Source: Photorhabdus bodei (GTDB taxonomy: Bacteria > Pseudomonadota > Gammaproteobacteria > Enterobacterales > Enterobacteriaceae). From it: a stretch of DNA of 64,000 nt. The translations under genes were made by a program, and so were the position numbers. This document shows, piece after piece, positions 53,792 through 64,000 of this stretch (the first letter of the stretch is position 1; each line of letters starts with the position of its first letter). The notes below the pieces were generated by a model, which saw only the letters and a program-made list of their open reading frames with translations, was not told the origin of the DNA and did not search any database. The stretch is from positions 1 to 64,000 of the forward strand of contig NZ_NSCM01000003.1 in the NCBI RefSeq assembly GCF_003287735.1, in the 5' to 3' direction.

Positions 53792-55921
53792 TTATTCTGC
53801 TGATTGTGGAGCCAGTGGTGTATCCTCAGCAATTACGCCGACTGTCGCTTCTTTAATACTCAGGCGAACACGACCCTGGCGATCAATTTCCAGAACTTTA
53901 ACTGAGACTTCCTGACCAACCTGCAAATAGTCAGCCACTTTCTCAACACGCTTATCAGCAATCTGAGAAATATGTACCAGACCTTCTTTACCACCACCGA
54001 TAGCAACAAACGCGCCAAAATCAACGATGCGGGTTACTTTACCAATGTAAACACGAGCAACTTCGATTTCAGCAGTGATTTCTTCAATGCGACTGATGGC
54101 ATGTTTTGCTTTTTCACCATCAGTTGCAGCAATTTTCACTGTGCCATCATCTTCAATCTCAATGGTAGTGCCAGTTTCTTCTGTCAGTGCACGGATAACT
54201 GAACCACCTTTACCGATAACATCTTTGATCTTATCAGGATTGATCTTAATAGTATGAATACGTGGTGCAAATTCAGAAATATCATTACGTGGGCTGTTAA
54301 TTGCCTGTTCCATTACACTCAGGATATGCAAACGCGCACCTTTTGCCTGATTCAGAGCAATTTGCATAATTTCACGGGTAATGCCTTCAATTTTGATGTC
54401 CATTTGCAGCGCACTGATACCTTCACTGCTACCCGCTACTTTAAAGTCCATGTCTCCCAAATGATCTTCATCACCCAAGATGTCAGACAGAACAACAAAA
54501 TTATCGCCTTCTTTCACTAGCCCCATTGCAATACCAGCAACAGCAGCTTTAATCGGCACACCCGCGTCCATTAACGCAAGAGATGCCCCACAAACAGATG
54601 CCATTGAAGACGAGCCGTTTGATTCCGTGATTTCAGAAACAACCCGAACGGTATATGGGAATTCATTAGCTTTTGGCATAACTGCCGCCACACCACGTTT
54701 GGCCAGACGACCATGACCAATTTCACGACGTTTTGGTGAACCCATCATACCTGTTTCACCAACAGAATATGGCGGGAAGTTGTAGTGCAATAGGAAACGA
54801 TCTGTGCGCTCTCCCATCAACTCGTCAATGATCTGTGCATCACGTTCTGTACCCAAAGTCGCAGTAACCAAAGCCTGAGTTTCACCACGGGTAAACAGCG
54901 CAGAGCCATGAGTTCGGGGCAGAACACCAGTACGTACATCCAATGCACGCACCATATCTTTTTCACGACCATCAATACGTGGTTCACCACACAAGACACG
55001 GCTACGAACAACTTTTTTCTCTAAGCTACCCAAAACTTCATGGATTTCAGCTTCCTCTAAAGCCTCATCCTGTTCCAACAGCGCTGCCGTAACTTCCTCT
55101 TTGATAGCATCAACCTGAGCATAACGCTCCTGTTTTTCAGTGATACGATAAGCATCACCCAGACGGCCTTCTGCCAATTCAGCTACACGGTCATGCAACG
55201 CTTGATTAACAGGTTCTGGCACCCAATTCCATTTTTCTTTGCCTGCTTCCGCAGCCAACGCATTAATGTTATCAATAACCACCTGTTGTTGATCATGGCC
55301 GAATACTACCGCACCTAACATTTGCTCTTCAGTTAGAATGTCTGCTTCAGACTCAACCATCAGAACAGCACCAGCAGTACCTGAAACCACCAGATCCAAA
55401 CGGCTATTTTTCAGCTCATCACTGGTTGGGTTCAACACATACTGATCATTAATATAACCAACACGAGCAGCGCCAATTGGGCCATTGAACGGGATACCAG
55501 ATAGTGCCAACGCAGCAGAAGCACCGATCATTGCAACAATATCTGGGTTAACTTGCGGATTAACAGAAACAACTGTTGCTACAATCTGCACCTCGTTCAG
55601 GAAACCTTCCGGGAACAGAGGACGCAGAGGACGATCAATCAAACGAGCGACTAACGTTTCTCCTTCACCAGGACGACCTTCACGACGAAAGAAGCTGCCT
55701 GGAACACGACCAGCAGCATAAGTACGCTCCTGATAGTTAACAGTCAGTGGAAAGAAATCCTGACCTTCTTTTACTTTCTTTTGACCAACAACAGTGACAA
55801 ATACAGCCGTGTCATCCATATTGACCATGACAGCAGCTGTGGCCTGGCGGGCCATCATACCTGTTTCGATAGCAACGGTATGTTGACCATATTGAAATTT
55901 ACGAACAATCGGATTCAGCAA
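53792..55921 (-). CDS. pnp: Polynucleotide phosphorylase
   Basis: The 709-residue enzyme has two RNase-PH domains, a helical linker, a KH domain ([20 protein letters not shown]) and an S1 domain ([20 protein letters not shown]). It degrades RNA by phosphorolysis, as part of the degradosome. The start is TTG at 55921, with AAGGA upstream; a TTG start is also usual for this gene. The leader holds a hairpin expected for RNase III autoregulation. Confidence 0.96.
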   Translation of the reverse strand: MLNPIVRKFQYGQHTVAIETGMMARQATAAVMVNMDDTAVFVTVVGQKKVKEGQDFFPLTVNYQERTYAAGRVPGSFFRREGRPGEGETLVARLIDRPLRPLFPEGFLNEVQIVATVVSVNPQVNPDIVAMIGASAALALSGIPFNGPIGAARVGYINDQYVLNPTSDELKNSRLDLVVSGTAGAVLMVESEADILTEEQMLGAVVFGHDQQQVVIDNINALAAEAGKEKWNWVPEPVNQALHDRVAELAEGRLGDAYRITEKQERYAQVDAIKEEVTAALLEQDEALEEAEIHEVLGSLEKKVVRSRVLCGEPRIDGREKDMVRALDVRTGVLPRTHGSALFTRGETQALVTATLGTERDAQIIDELMGERTDRFLLHYNFPPYSVGETGMMGSPKRREIGHGRLAKRGVAAVMPKANEFPYTVRVVSEITESNGSSSMASVCGASLALMDAGVPIKAAVAGIAMGLVKEGDNFVVLSDILGDEDHLGDMDFKVAGSSEGISALQMDIKIEGITREIMQIALNQAKGARLHILSVMEQAINSPRNDISEFAPRIHTIKINPDKIKDVIGKGGSVIRALTEETGTTIEIEDDGTVKIAATDGEKAKHAISRIEEITAEIEVARVYIGKVTRIVDFGAFVAIGGGKEGLVHISQIADKRVEKVADYLQVGQEVSVKVLEIDRQGRVRLSIKEATVGVIAEDTPLAPQSAE

Positions 55922-56124
55922 AATAATATCCTTTCGTTAATATTGCCTTTTATATTCAGCAGACAACAATGAATGATCTCTCCATGCCACATCCTCGCGA
56001 CTAACGACAGGTCTTACTCCCTTAAGCACTCTCATTAGCCGCGCGAACCTCTGTAACTGAAGAGCCTTAACAAAAACCACCACCAGCATTTTTGTGCTGT
56101 TATCTATGATGGCTTCTCAGAAGA

Positions 56125-56148
56125 AAAGGGGCCATATATGGCCCCTTT
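56125..56148 (-). terminator. Hairpin between rpsO and pnp
   Basis: The 24-base perfect palindrome AAAGGGGCCATATATGGCCC CTTT (read without the gap) is followed on the minus strand by a T/C-rich tail. It is the usual partial terminator after rpsO, letting some transcription into pnp. Confidence 0.8.
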
Positions 56149-56166
56149 CCACTGAAACTTGCTTGA

Positions 56167-56436
56167 TTAGCGACGCAGGCCAAGACGCCCAATCAGCGCA
56201 GTGTAACTTGTTACATTTTTACGCTTCAGATAGTCCAAAAGTTTACGACGCTGAGAAACCATGCGCAGCAGACCACGACGGCTGTGGTGATCCTTTTTGT
56301 GCTCTGAAAAATGGCCTTGCAAGTGGTTAATTTGTGCAGTTAACAAAGCAATCTGTACTTCACTAGAGCCACTGTCATTCGCATCACGACCAAATTCAGC
56401 AATAATTTGCGCTTTTGCTTCAGTACTTAGAGACAT
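56167..56436 (-). CDS. rpsO: 30S ribosomal protein S15
   Basis: The 89-residue protein matches S15: [60 protein letters not shown] and the LIGRLGLRR ending. It binds 16S rRNA early in 30S assembly and represses its own mRNA through a pseudoknot in the leader. It is followed by pnp. Confidence 0.97.
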   Translation of the reverse strand: MSLSTEAKAQIIAEFGRDANDSGSSEVQIALLTAQINHLQGHFSEHKKDHHSRRGLLRMVSQRRKLLDYLKRKNVTSYTALIGRLGLRR

Positions 56437-56558
56437 ATTACAACTCCAAAAATATATAAACTAAAATTACAGGTGCCGATCTCTAATTCAGCCACCCAAC
56501 ATATAACTGCGCCATTCTACGCTGCAAATAAGTTAAGCGCAAGATAACCCAAAATACC

Positions 56559-57506
56559 CTAATCCCGGCTTTCAACAACTAAACGGCGGGGAGCAACAAG
56601 CCCATCATCATTGATAACAGCAATGCCAATGAATTTCCGTTCATCACCTTCAGTTACACGTACCATACTTTCAACTAAAGCTGGGGATTTGGCACTGCGC
56701 ACCGCCTGACCTTGTTTAAAATAAGCCGCAACTACTTGAATCAAATTAACCTCTGGGAAATGAGCAATTGCACTATCCATTGGTAATAGTAATGAATCAA
56801 TTAATTCGCCCACAGGTATTTCCTGATCTTTGGCTTGCTGTTGTAATTCATATAATTGCTCAAGTGTCACCATGCGATCATTTGGATAATTCGCTACCTG
56901 TAAACGTCTTAAATAAATAACGTGAGCACCACAGCCTAATAATTCACCTAAGTCATCAATAATAGTGCGAATATAAGTGCCTTTCGAACAGTGTATTTCC
57001 AATTCCAGTTCATCATCTTCCCAACGGATAAACTGTAATTCATAGACTGTAATTGGCCGTGCTTCGCGTTCTACCTCAATACCCTGACGAGCATACTCAT
57101 ACAATGGTTTTCCCTGATATTTCAGTGCAGAATACATGGAAGGAATTTGCATGGTATCACCACGGAATTTATCCAAAGCTGCATCAAGTTGAACCTGACT
57201 TAGCTGGATTGCCCTTTCACTGATGATTTGCCCGTGTGAATCAGATGTGTCAGTTCGCTGACCAAGACGAGCTATCACTCGATAACGCTTGTCAGAATCA
57301 AGTAAGAACTGGGAAAACTTCGTCGCTTCACCAAGGCAAACCGGTAGCATACCGGTTGCCAATGGATCCAACGCACCAGTGTGACCAGCTTTGCTAGCGT
57401 TGAAAATACGTTTTACTTTTTGTAACGCATCATTAGAAGAAATATCCTGCGGCTTATCCAGTAACAACACACCATGTATATCACGACCGCGACGACGATG
57501 CCCCAT
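56559..57506 (-). CDS. truB: tRNA pseudouridine-55 synthase TruB
   Basis: The 315-residue enzyme has [20 protein letters not shown], the catalytic Asp in [18 protein letters not shown], and [14 protein letters not shown], then a C-terminal PUA-like domain. It makes pseudouridine 55 in the T-loop of tRNAs. Its ATG overlaps the rbfA stop by one base. Confidence 0.96.
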   Translation of the reverse strand: MGHRRRGRDIHGVLLLDKPQDISSNDALQKVKRIFNASKAGHTGALDPLATGMLPVCLGEATKFSQFLLDSDKRYRVIARLGQRTDTSDSHGQIISERAIQLSQVQLDAALDKFRGDTMQIPSMYSALKYQGKPLYEYARQGIEVEREARPITVYELQFIRWEDDELELEIHCSKGTYIRTIIDDLGELLGCGAHVIYLRRLQVANYPNDRMVTLEQLYELQQQAKDQEIPVGELIDSLLLPMDSAIAHFPEVNLIQVVAAYFKQGQAVRSAKSPALVESMVRVTEGDERKFIGIAVINDDGLVAPRRLVVESRD

Positions 57507-57916
57507 TACTTCTCCTCTTTGTGATCCGCAGAAGCCCGGCGCTGTTCATCATTCTTTACAACATTAGTAACCAGATTGGACATCCTCATCCCCTCTACCA
57601 GGGAATTATCGTAGGAGAAAGTCAGTTCTGGTACGACACGCAAACGCATTGCTTTACCCAGCAGAGAGCGAATAAAACCAGAAGCTTCATTTAATGCCTT
57701 AATACCATTCTTTACCACATCGGAATCATGTTCTTCAGTCAACACATTCAGAAAAGTGACGAATACTTTGGCATAAGCCAAATCACGAGAAACTTCAACG
57801 CCAGAAACAGTCGCCATACCGATTCGGGGATCTTTCACTTCTCGCTGTAAAATGATGGCAATCTCTTTTTGCATTTCCTGTGCAACGCGCTGAGTACGAC
57901 TGAATTCTCTTGCCAT
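57506..57916 (-). CDS. rbfA: 30S ribosome-binding factor A
   Basis: The 136-residue protein is Rbf[41 protein letters not shown] and [14 protein letters not shown]. It binds 30S precursors and helps mature the 5' end of 16S rRNA, especially in the cold. The ATG at 57916 has AGGAG upstream; a GTG/ATG extension to 57934 is unsupported. Confidence 0.96.
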   Translation of the reverse strand: MAREFSRTQRVAQEMQKEIAIILQREVKDPRIGMATVSGVEVSRDLAYAKVFVTFLNVLTEEHDSDVVKNGIKALNEASGFIRSLLGKAMRLRVVPELTFSYDNSLVEGMRMSNLVTNVVKNDEQRRASADHKEEK

Positions 57917-57981
57917 TGTTATATCTCCTGACATTTGGGGGGCAAAAGCCCCCCAATAATGAAATTAACCAGTGGTAGGAA

Positions 57982-60711
57982 TTAAGCGATAGATCGTTTA
58001 ACTTCAATAACTTCAAATACTTCGATCATGTCACCAACACGAACATCGTTGTAGTTCTTAACACCGATACCACATTCCATGCCATTACGGACTTCGTTAA
58101 CGTCATCTTTAAAACGGCGAAGGGATTCCAATTCACCTTCATAAATCACTACGTTATCACGCAACACGCGAATTGGATTATTACGTTTAATAGTACCTTC
58201 GGTCACCATACAACCTGCAATCGCACCAAATTTCGGTGATTTAAACACATCACGAACTTCTGCTAGTCCCATGATCTGCTGTTTATATTCAGGTGCCAGC
58301 ATACCACTCATTGCCTGTTTAACCTCATCAATCAGGCTATAGATAACAGAGTAATAACGCAGATCCAAACTTTCATTTTCAACAACTCGGCGTGCAGAAG
58401 CATCGGCGCGAACATTGAAGCCTAGAATAATTGCATTAGAAGCAGCAGCCAGTGTTGCATCAGTTTCAGTAATACCACCTACGCCAGAGCCGATGATTTT
58501 CACTTTCACTTCATCAGTAGACAATTGTTCCAATGCTTCGCGGATCGCTTCACATGATCCCTGAACGTCAGATTTCAGAACAATATTCAATTCAGAAACT
58601 TCCCCTTCTTCCATGTTAGCAAACATGTTTTCCAGTTTAGATTTCTGCTGGCGAGCCAGTTTGACCTCACGGAATTTACCCTGACGATACAGAGCAACTT
58701 CACGAGCTTTCTTCTCATCACGTACAACCGTTGCTTCATCACCAGCCGCAGGTACGTTGGATAGGCCAAGGATTTCCACTGGAATAGATGGCCCCGCGGA
58801 GAACACTTCACGACCTAGCTCGTCACGCATTGCCCGAACTCGTCCATATTCAAAGCCACAAAGTACTATATCACCTTTGTTCAAAGTACCTTCCTGAACC
58901 AGCACTGTCGCAACCGGACCACGGCCTTTATCCAAGAATGATTCGATAACAACGCCGCTTGCCATACCAGAACGGACTGCTTTTAGTTCAAGAACTTCAG
59001 CTTGAAGTAAGATTGCGTCCAGCAATTCATCAATACCAATACCCGCTTTAGCGGATACATTGATAAACTGAGTTTCACCACCCCATTCTTCAGGCTGAAC
59101 ACCGTGCTGAGAAAGCTCACTCTTCACGCGATCCGGATCAGCTTCTGGTTTGTCGATCTTGTTAACCGCAACAACTACAGGCACATTCGCTGCTTTTGCA
59201 TGCTGAATAGCTTCGATAGTCTGAGGCATCACACCATCATCAGCAGCAACAACCAGGACCACGATGTCGGTAGCTTTTGCACCGCGTGCACGCATTGAAG
59301 TAAATGCAGCATGCCCTGGGGTATCCAGGAAAGTAATCATGCCACTTTCAGTTTCAACATGGTAAGCACCGATATGCTGAGTAATACCACCCGCCTCACC
59401 AGAAGCAACTTTCGTAGAACGAATATAATCCAGCAGAGAAGTTTTACCGTGGTCAACGTGACCCATGATGGTCACAACCGGCGCACGCGATTCAGCAACA
59501 GCTTCACCTATATCGCGGTCGCTCATCAGCGCTTCTTCCAGCTCATTCTCACGACGCAGGATAACTTTATGACCCATTTCTTCAGCGACCAGCTGTGCGG
59601 TTTCCTGATCGATCACCTGGTTGATGGTTGCCATTGCACCCATTTTCATCATGGCTTTGATGACCTGAGAACCTTTGACAGCCATTTTATTCGCCAATTC
59701 AGCAACTGTAATAGTTTCACCGATCACAACATCACGGTTAACAGCAGCTACAGGCTTATTGAAGCTTTGTTGCAATGTACTGGTTTTACGTTGCTTGCCT
59801 TTTGTACGACCAACTGCACGGGCTTCTTCACGATCTGCTTTAGATTCAGAATGTTTATTATTTTTCTTCTGGCGAGTAGCCTTACCACTACGACTGCGGG
59901 CACGACGATCACCTTCAACTTTAGCATCATTTTCGTCTTCTGCTGCACGGGCATGACGGGAGGTAGTGACATGATAATCATCGCTATCAATGGAATCTGA
60001 ATCACTTGACCACTTATCCTGATTCTCTTCAGCCATACGACGAGCTTCCTCAGCAACGCGTTTAGCTTCTTCCTCTACCTTACGACGCATCTCTTCTTCT
60101 GCTTTACGCTTAAGATCGGCAGCTTCTGCTTCACGGCGTGCTTTTTCACTTTGAGTTGTTTTATCAGTCTGTGCTGGTTTTTGTTTATGTTCGGTATGTT
60201 GATTGGTCACTTTTTCATTTTCCGCTGCCGGGCGCTTAGCTTTTTCAGCTGCTTCACGTTTGGCCTTGTCTTCTGCCTCACGTTTAGCCTGCTCTTCAGC
60301 GAGTTTCTTCGCTGCTGTTTCGGCTTCGCGTTGCGCTTTTTCTTCTGCTTCGCGCCGTGCTTGCTCTTCCGCTTCACGCTTCGCCTGATCTTCCGCTTTA
60401 GCCTGTTCAACTGCATCACGGTTCACATATGTACGCTTTTTGCGGACCTCAACGGCTACCGGTTTGCTTTTACCATCGGTGCCTGAAACATTCAACGTAC
60501 TACGTGTCTTACGCTGCAATGTTAATTTATCGGGTTTACCAGCTGAACCACCTTGTTCGCGGTTCAAATGTGCCAGTAAAGCTTCTTTTTCTTTCTGGGA
60601 GACAAAATCAGTTTCGGTTTTTTTAATCCCTGCATCAGCAAATTGCTGTACCAGGCGATCAACCGAAGTCTGTATCTCTTCTGCCAGTGATTTTACGGTT
60701 ACATCTGTCAT
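57982..60711 (-). CDS. infB: Translation initiation factor IF-2
   Basis: The 909-residue GTPase has the N-terminal IF2N module, a long Ala/Lys/Glu-rich coiled region (about 90-240, repeats of KREAEEQA), a second IF2N domain, then the GTPase domain with [12 protein letters not shown] near residue 416, [11 protein letters not shown] and NKIDKP, and C-terminal domains that bind fMet-tRNA. In E. coli shorter forms arise from internal starts; that could occur here too. It follows nusA by 24 bases. Confidence 0.97.
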   Translation of the reverse strand: MTDVTVKSLAEEIQTSVDRLVQQFADAGIKKTETDFVSQKEKEALLAHLNREQGGSAGKPDKLTLQRKTRSTLNVSGTDGKSKPVAVEVRKKRTYVNRDAVEQAKAEDQAKREAEEQARREAEEKAQREAETAAKKLAEEQAKREAEDKAKREAAEKAKRPAAENEKVTNQHTEHKQKPAQTDKTTQSEKARREAEAADLKRKAEEEMRRKVEEEAKRVAEEARRMAEENQDKWSSDSDSIDSDDYHVTTSRHARAAEDENDAKVEGDRRARSRSGKATRQKKNNKHSESKADREEARAVGRTKGKQRKTSTLQQSFNKPVAAVNRDVVIGETITVAELANKMAVKGSQVIKAMMKMGAMATINQVIDQETAQLVAEEMGHKVILRRENELEEALMSDRDIGEAVAESRAPVVTIMGHVDHGKTSLLDYIRSTKVASGEAGGITQHIGAYHVETESGMITFLDTPGHAAFTSMRARGAKATDIVVLVVAADDGVMPQTIEAIQHAKAANVPVVVAVNKIDKPEADPDRVKSELSQHGVQPEEWGGETQFINVSAKAGIGIDELLDAILLQAEVLELKAVRSGMASGVVIESFLDKGRGPVATVLVQEGTLNKGDIVLCGFEYGRVRAMRDELGREVFSAGPSIPVEILGLSNVPAAGDEATVVRDEKKAREVALYRQGKFREVKLARQQKSKLENMFANMEEGEVSELNIVLKSDVQGSCEAIREALEQLSTDEVKVKIIGSGVGGITETDATLAAASNAIILGFNVRADASARRVVENESLDLRYYSVIYSLIDEVKQAMSGMLAPEYKQQIMGLAEVRDVFKSPKFGAIAGCMVTEGTIKRNNPIRVLRDNVVIYEGELESLRRFKDDVNEVRNGMECGIGVKNYNDVRVGDMIEVFEVIEVKRSIA

Positions 60712-60735
60712 GCTGTTCCTTCCTGCTACGGTTTA

Positions 60736-62265
<1,530 letters not shown>

Positions 62266-62718
62266 TTAAAAGTGGGGTACCAGGTTCGCTTTCTGGATGT
62301 TGCTCAGTGCGAACACTTCATCTTTTCCATCCACCGTAACCGTGATAATTTCGCCGTCGACAGTTTTGATAATGCCCAGCCATTTCCGACGGTTTTGCAT
62401 TGCTATACGTAAAACCAGACTGACTTCCTCACCAATAAAACGCTGGTAATGTTCAACCGTGAACAATGGACGCTCTAAGCCAGGTGAAGAAATTTCCAGG
62501 TTATAAAGCACTGAGATAGGATCTTCGACATCCAATACCGCACTGACCTGGTGGCTAACATCAGCACAATCATCAACAGTGATACCATTCTCACTATCAA
62601 TATAAATCCGCAATGTAGAAACACGTGCACGAATAAACTCCAAGCCGACTAACTCAAAGCCTAAAGCTTCAACTGGTGCTGAAATCATCGCTGTTAATTT
62701 TTGCTCTAATGTGGACAA
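62266..62718 (-). CDS. rimP: Ribosome maturation factor RimP
   Basis: The 150-residue protein matches Rim[55 protein letters not shown] and the ending [14 protein letters not shown]. It assists 30S assembly. The start was set at the TTG at 62718, which gives the standard length; GTG at 62724 or TTG at 62730 are alternatives. It is the first protein gene after metY. Confidence 0.93.
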   Translation of the reverse strand: MSTLEQKLTAMISAPVEALGFELVGLEFIRARVSTLRIYIDSENGITVDDCADVSHQVSAVLDVEDPISVLYNLEISSPGLERPLFTVEHYQRFIGEEVSLVLRIAMQNRRKWLGIIKTVDGEIITVTVDGKDEVFALSNIQKANLVPHF

Positions 62719-62735
62719 GCCCACCCCCAAGACAT

Positions 62736-62756
62736 AAAAAAAGGGCTAATTAGCCC
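62736..62756 (-). terminator. Second terminator in the metY-rimP leader
   Basis: The palindrome GGGCTAATTAGCCC is followed on the minus strand by seven Ts and lies only about 18 bases before the rimP start. This fits an attenuator in the nusA operon. Confidence 0.8.
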
Positions 62757-62777
62757 AGTAGTTCTGTTGTCAAATAA

Positions 62778-62799
62778 CAAAAAACCCCGAAATTCGGGG
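62778..62799 (-). terminator. First terminator after metY
   Basis: CCCCGAA pairs with TTCGGGG around one base and is followed on the minus strand by TTTTTTGTT. Confidence 0.85.
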
Positions 62800-62929
62800 C
62801 TTTATGCAACTGGACCCTATTTGCTGCCAGTGGCTTCAACCACTCACTTCATGCCCCTTTAAATCAGAACCAATATTTCAAATATTGCTGAATTATTTCG
62901 TTCAAAAAGGTGCATCTTAATTCAAGAAG

Positions 62930-63006
<77 letters not shown>

Positions 63007-63064
63007 TTCGAAAACGTGGCAAATATTACGCCGATAGCTGCAAAAACGCAAGCTATCCGAATAA

Positions 63065-63153
63065 TGGTACCGAGGACGGGACTTGAACCCGTAAGCCCTA
63101 GTGTGGGCACTACCACCTCAAGGTAGCGTGTCTACCAATTTCACCACCTCGGC
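63065..63153 (-). tRNA. leuU: tRNA-Leu (anticodon GAG)
   Basis: A class II tRNA on the minus strand: GCCGAGG acceptor, anticodon arm CTACC-TTGAGGT-GGTAG with anticodon GAG, a long variable arm and encoded CCA. Its place between secG and metY matches leuU. Confidence 0.95.
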
Positions 63154-63210
63154 ACTACTATGAGGCTATCGCTGATTAAACAACCCCATTTCAATTCTTT
63201 CTTGTGACGA

Positions 63211-63549
63211 TTACTGCGGAATATCACTATTTGGTGCTGCCGGGGCCGTCGGAGTCTCCATCGGTTTCTCAGCTTTAGCAGGCTCGCCAATGTTCTCCCA
63301 TTTACTGCTTACACCCGTTTGGTTACTGGTCATATTTCCAAGCACCAAACTAATAATAAAAAACAGAGTGGCGAAAAGCGCAGTCATACGAGTCATAAAG
63401 TTACCAGAGCCCGATGAACCAAACAGCGTTGCAGAGGCACCCGCACCAAAGGAAGCACCCATATCAGCACCTTTACCCTGCTGTAGCATAACCAAGGCAA
63501 TTAGCCCTATAGCAACTAGCAAGAAAACAACTAAAAGAGCTTCATACAT
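63211..63549 (-). CDS. secG: Preprotein translocase subunit SecG
   Basis: The 112-residue protein has two membrane helices (about 3-20 and 52-72) joined by GKGADMGASFGAGASATLFG, the SecG hallmark, and a Pro/Ala-rich tail. It stimulates SecYE-SecA translocation. It lies between glmM and leuU as in E. coli. Confidence 0.95.
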   Translation of the reverse strand: MYEALLVVFLLVAIGLIALVMLQQGKGADMGASFGAGASATLFGSSGSGNFMTRMTALFATLFFIISLVLGNMTSNQTGVSSKWENIGEPAKAEKPMETPTAPAAPNSDIPQ

Positions 63550-63725
63550 ATGTCGTACCTATGTCCTCGTGGGGTTTACCACGGTTTACGTGGCTACCTT
63601 ATACTGCATCACCCACTCAAACAGGCTAATCACCTGACCGAGTGGGTCTGAATACTAACCAAACCACATCTGATACGCAAGGTTAATTTCAATAATCAGA
63701 ATTACTTGAAGAAAAAAACAACAAA

Positions 63726-64000
63726 TTAACCAGCGTGTTTCACTGCATCAGCAATACGATGGGCCAAAGCAGTGACTTGTACATCATCTTCACCCTCTAC
63801 CATGACACGAATCAATGGCTCAGTACCAGATTTACGTAACAATACCCGTCCACGGCCATTTAATTCAGCTTCAACAGATTTAGTCGTATTCATTACGCTT
63901 TCCGATTTAAGTGGATCGTGTGAACTGGAGAAACGAACATTTACCAGCACCTGCGGCAAAAGTTTCATACCACTACACAGATCGTGCAAACTCATATGGT
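63726..64000 (-). CDS. glmM: Phosphoglucosamine mutase, C-terminal part (cut by window edge)
   Basis: The last 91 codons of GlmM are present: [20 protein letters not shown], then [20 protein letters not shown] (the sugar-phosphate-binding loop) and [11 protein letters not shown]. The enzyme converts glucosamine-6-phosphate to glucosamine-1-phosphate for UDP-GlcNAc synthesis. The start lies outside the window. Confidence 0.95.
   Translation of the reverse strand, partial: HMSLHDLCSGMKLLPQVLVNVRFSSSHDPLKSESVMNTTKSVEAELNGRGRVLLRKSGTEPLIRVMVEGEDDVQVTALAHRIADAVKHAG

Noticed and set aside
59311..60000. 229-codon plus-strand ORF inside infB
   Set aside because: Antisense shadow of the infB GTPase and linker region; the real gene is on the minus strand.

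Overview
The window looks like a chromosomal segment of an entomopathogenic member of the Morganellaceae, most likely Photorhabdus. This rests on the enterobacterial gene order, the low-to-moderate GC with very AT-rich gaps, an orphan TccC-type insecticidal toxin subunit and many decayed mobile-element fragments. The genus is an inference from these features, not from a database search.

Layout. (1) 1-4020 is a decayed genomic island: the edge of an IS5-like element, an unknown AT-rich gene that the element seems to cut, a stem-loop-rich non-coding stretch, two different integrase remnants and a frameshifted ISAs1 transposase. It abuts tRNA-Leu(CAA) leuX, a classical integration site. (2) 4453-13502 is core: a penicillin-binding esterase-like lipoprotein, lptFG (LPS export), pepA, holC and valS. 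(3) 13503-20494 is accessory: an amino-acid ABC importer flanked by two paralogous binding proteins, then an orphan TccC/RHS toxin. (4) 20556-30426 is core (rraB, argI, pyrL-pyrB, pyrI, ridA, nrdDG, yhbP, yhbQ, yhbS), but pyrB and pyrI are split by about 1.1 kb of foreign or degenerate DNA and yhbT is a remnant. (5) 30657-41231 is the most unusual region, a seven-gene co-directional operon: UbiA-like prenyltransferase, HMG-CoA reductase fused to an APH-like kinase, a PEP-synthase/rifampin-phosphotransferase-like enzyme, a GNAT protein, an OleC-like adenylating enzyme, a CDP-alcohol phosphatidyltransferase and a CarS/CDP-archaeol-synthase-like cytidylyltransferase. (6) 41229-45937 holds a truncated IS605 TnpB, a toxin-antitoxin remnant, and an HlyD/ABC-2 export operon lacking its ATPase. 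(7) 46175-50564 is a BtsSR pyruvate-sensing two-component system beside its likely target transporter. (8) 50704-64000 is the conserved deaD-nlpI-pnp-rpsO-truB-rbfA-infB-nusA-rimP-metY-leuU-secG-glmM block.

The best candidate for an undescribed system is region 5. Its last five genes overlap each other at their start and stop codons. Together they encode the chemistry to reduce a thioester, phosphorylate an alcohol, activate a lipid phosphate with CTP, swap CMP for an alcohol, and attach prenyl or acyl groups. This resembles archaeal-type phospholipid assembly but sits in a gammaproteobacterium. The product is unknown. Regulatory elements that could be read directly include tandem ARG boxes before argI, a pyrBI-type attenuator, tandem NrdR boxes before nrdD, three BtsR-like direct repeats before the btsT-like gene, a yrbN-like leader ORF overlapping deaD, and two terminators between metY and rimP.
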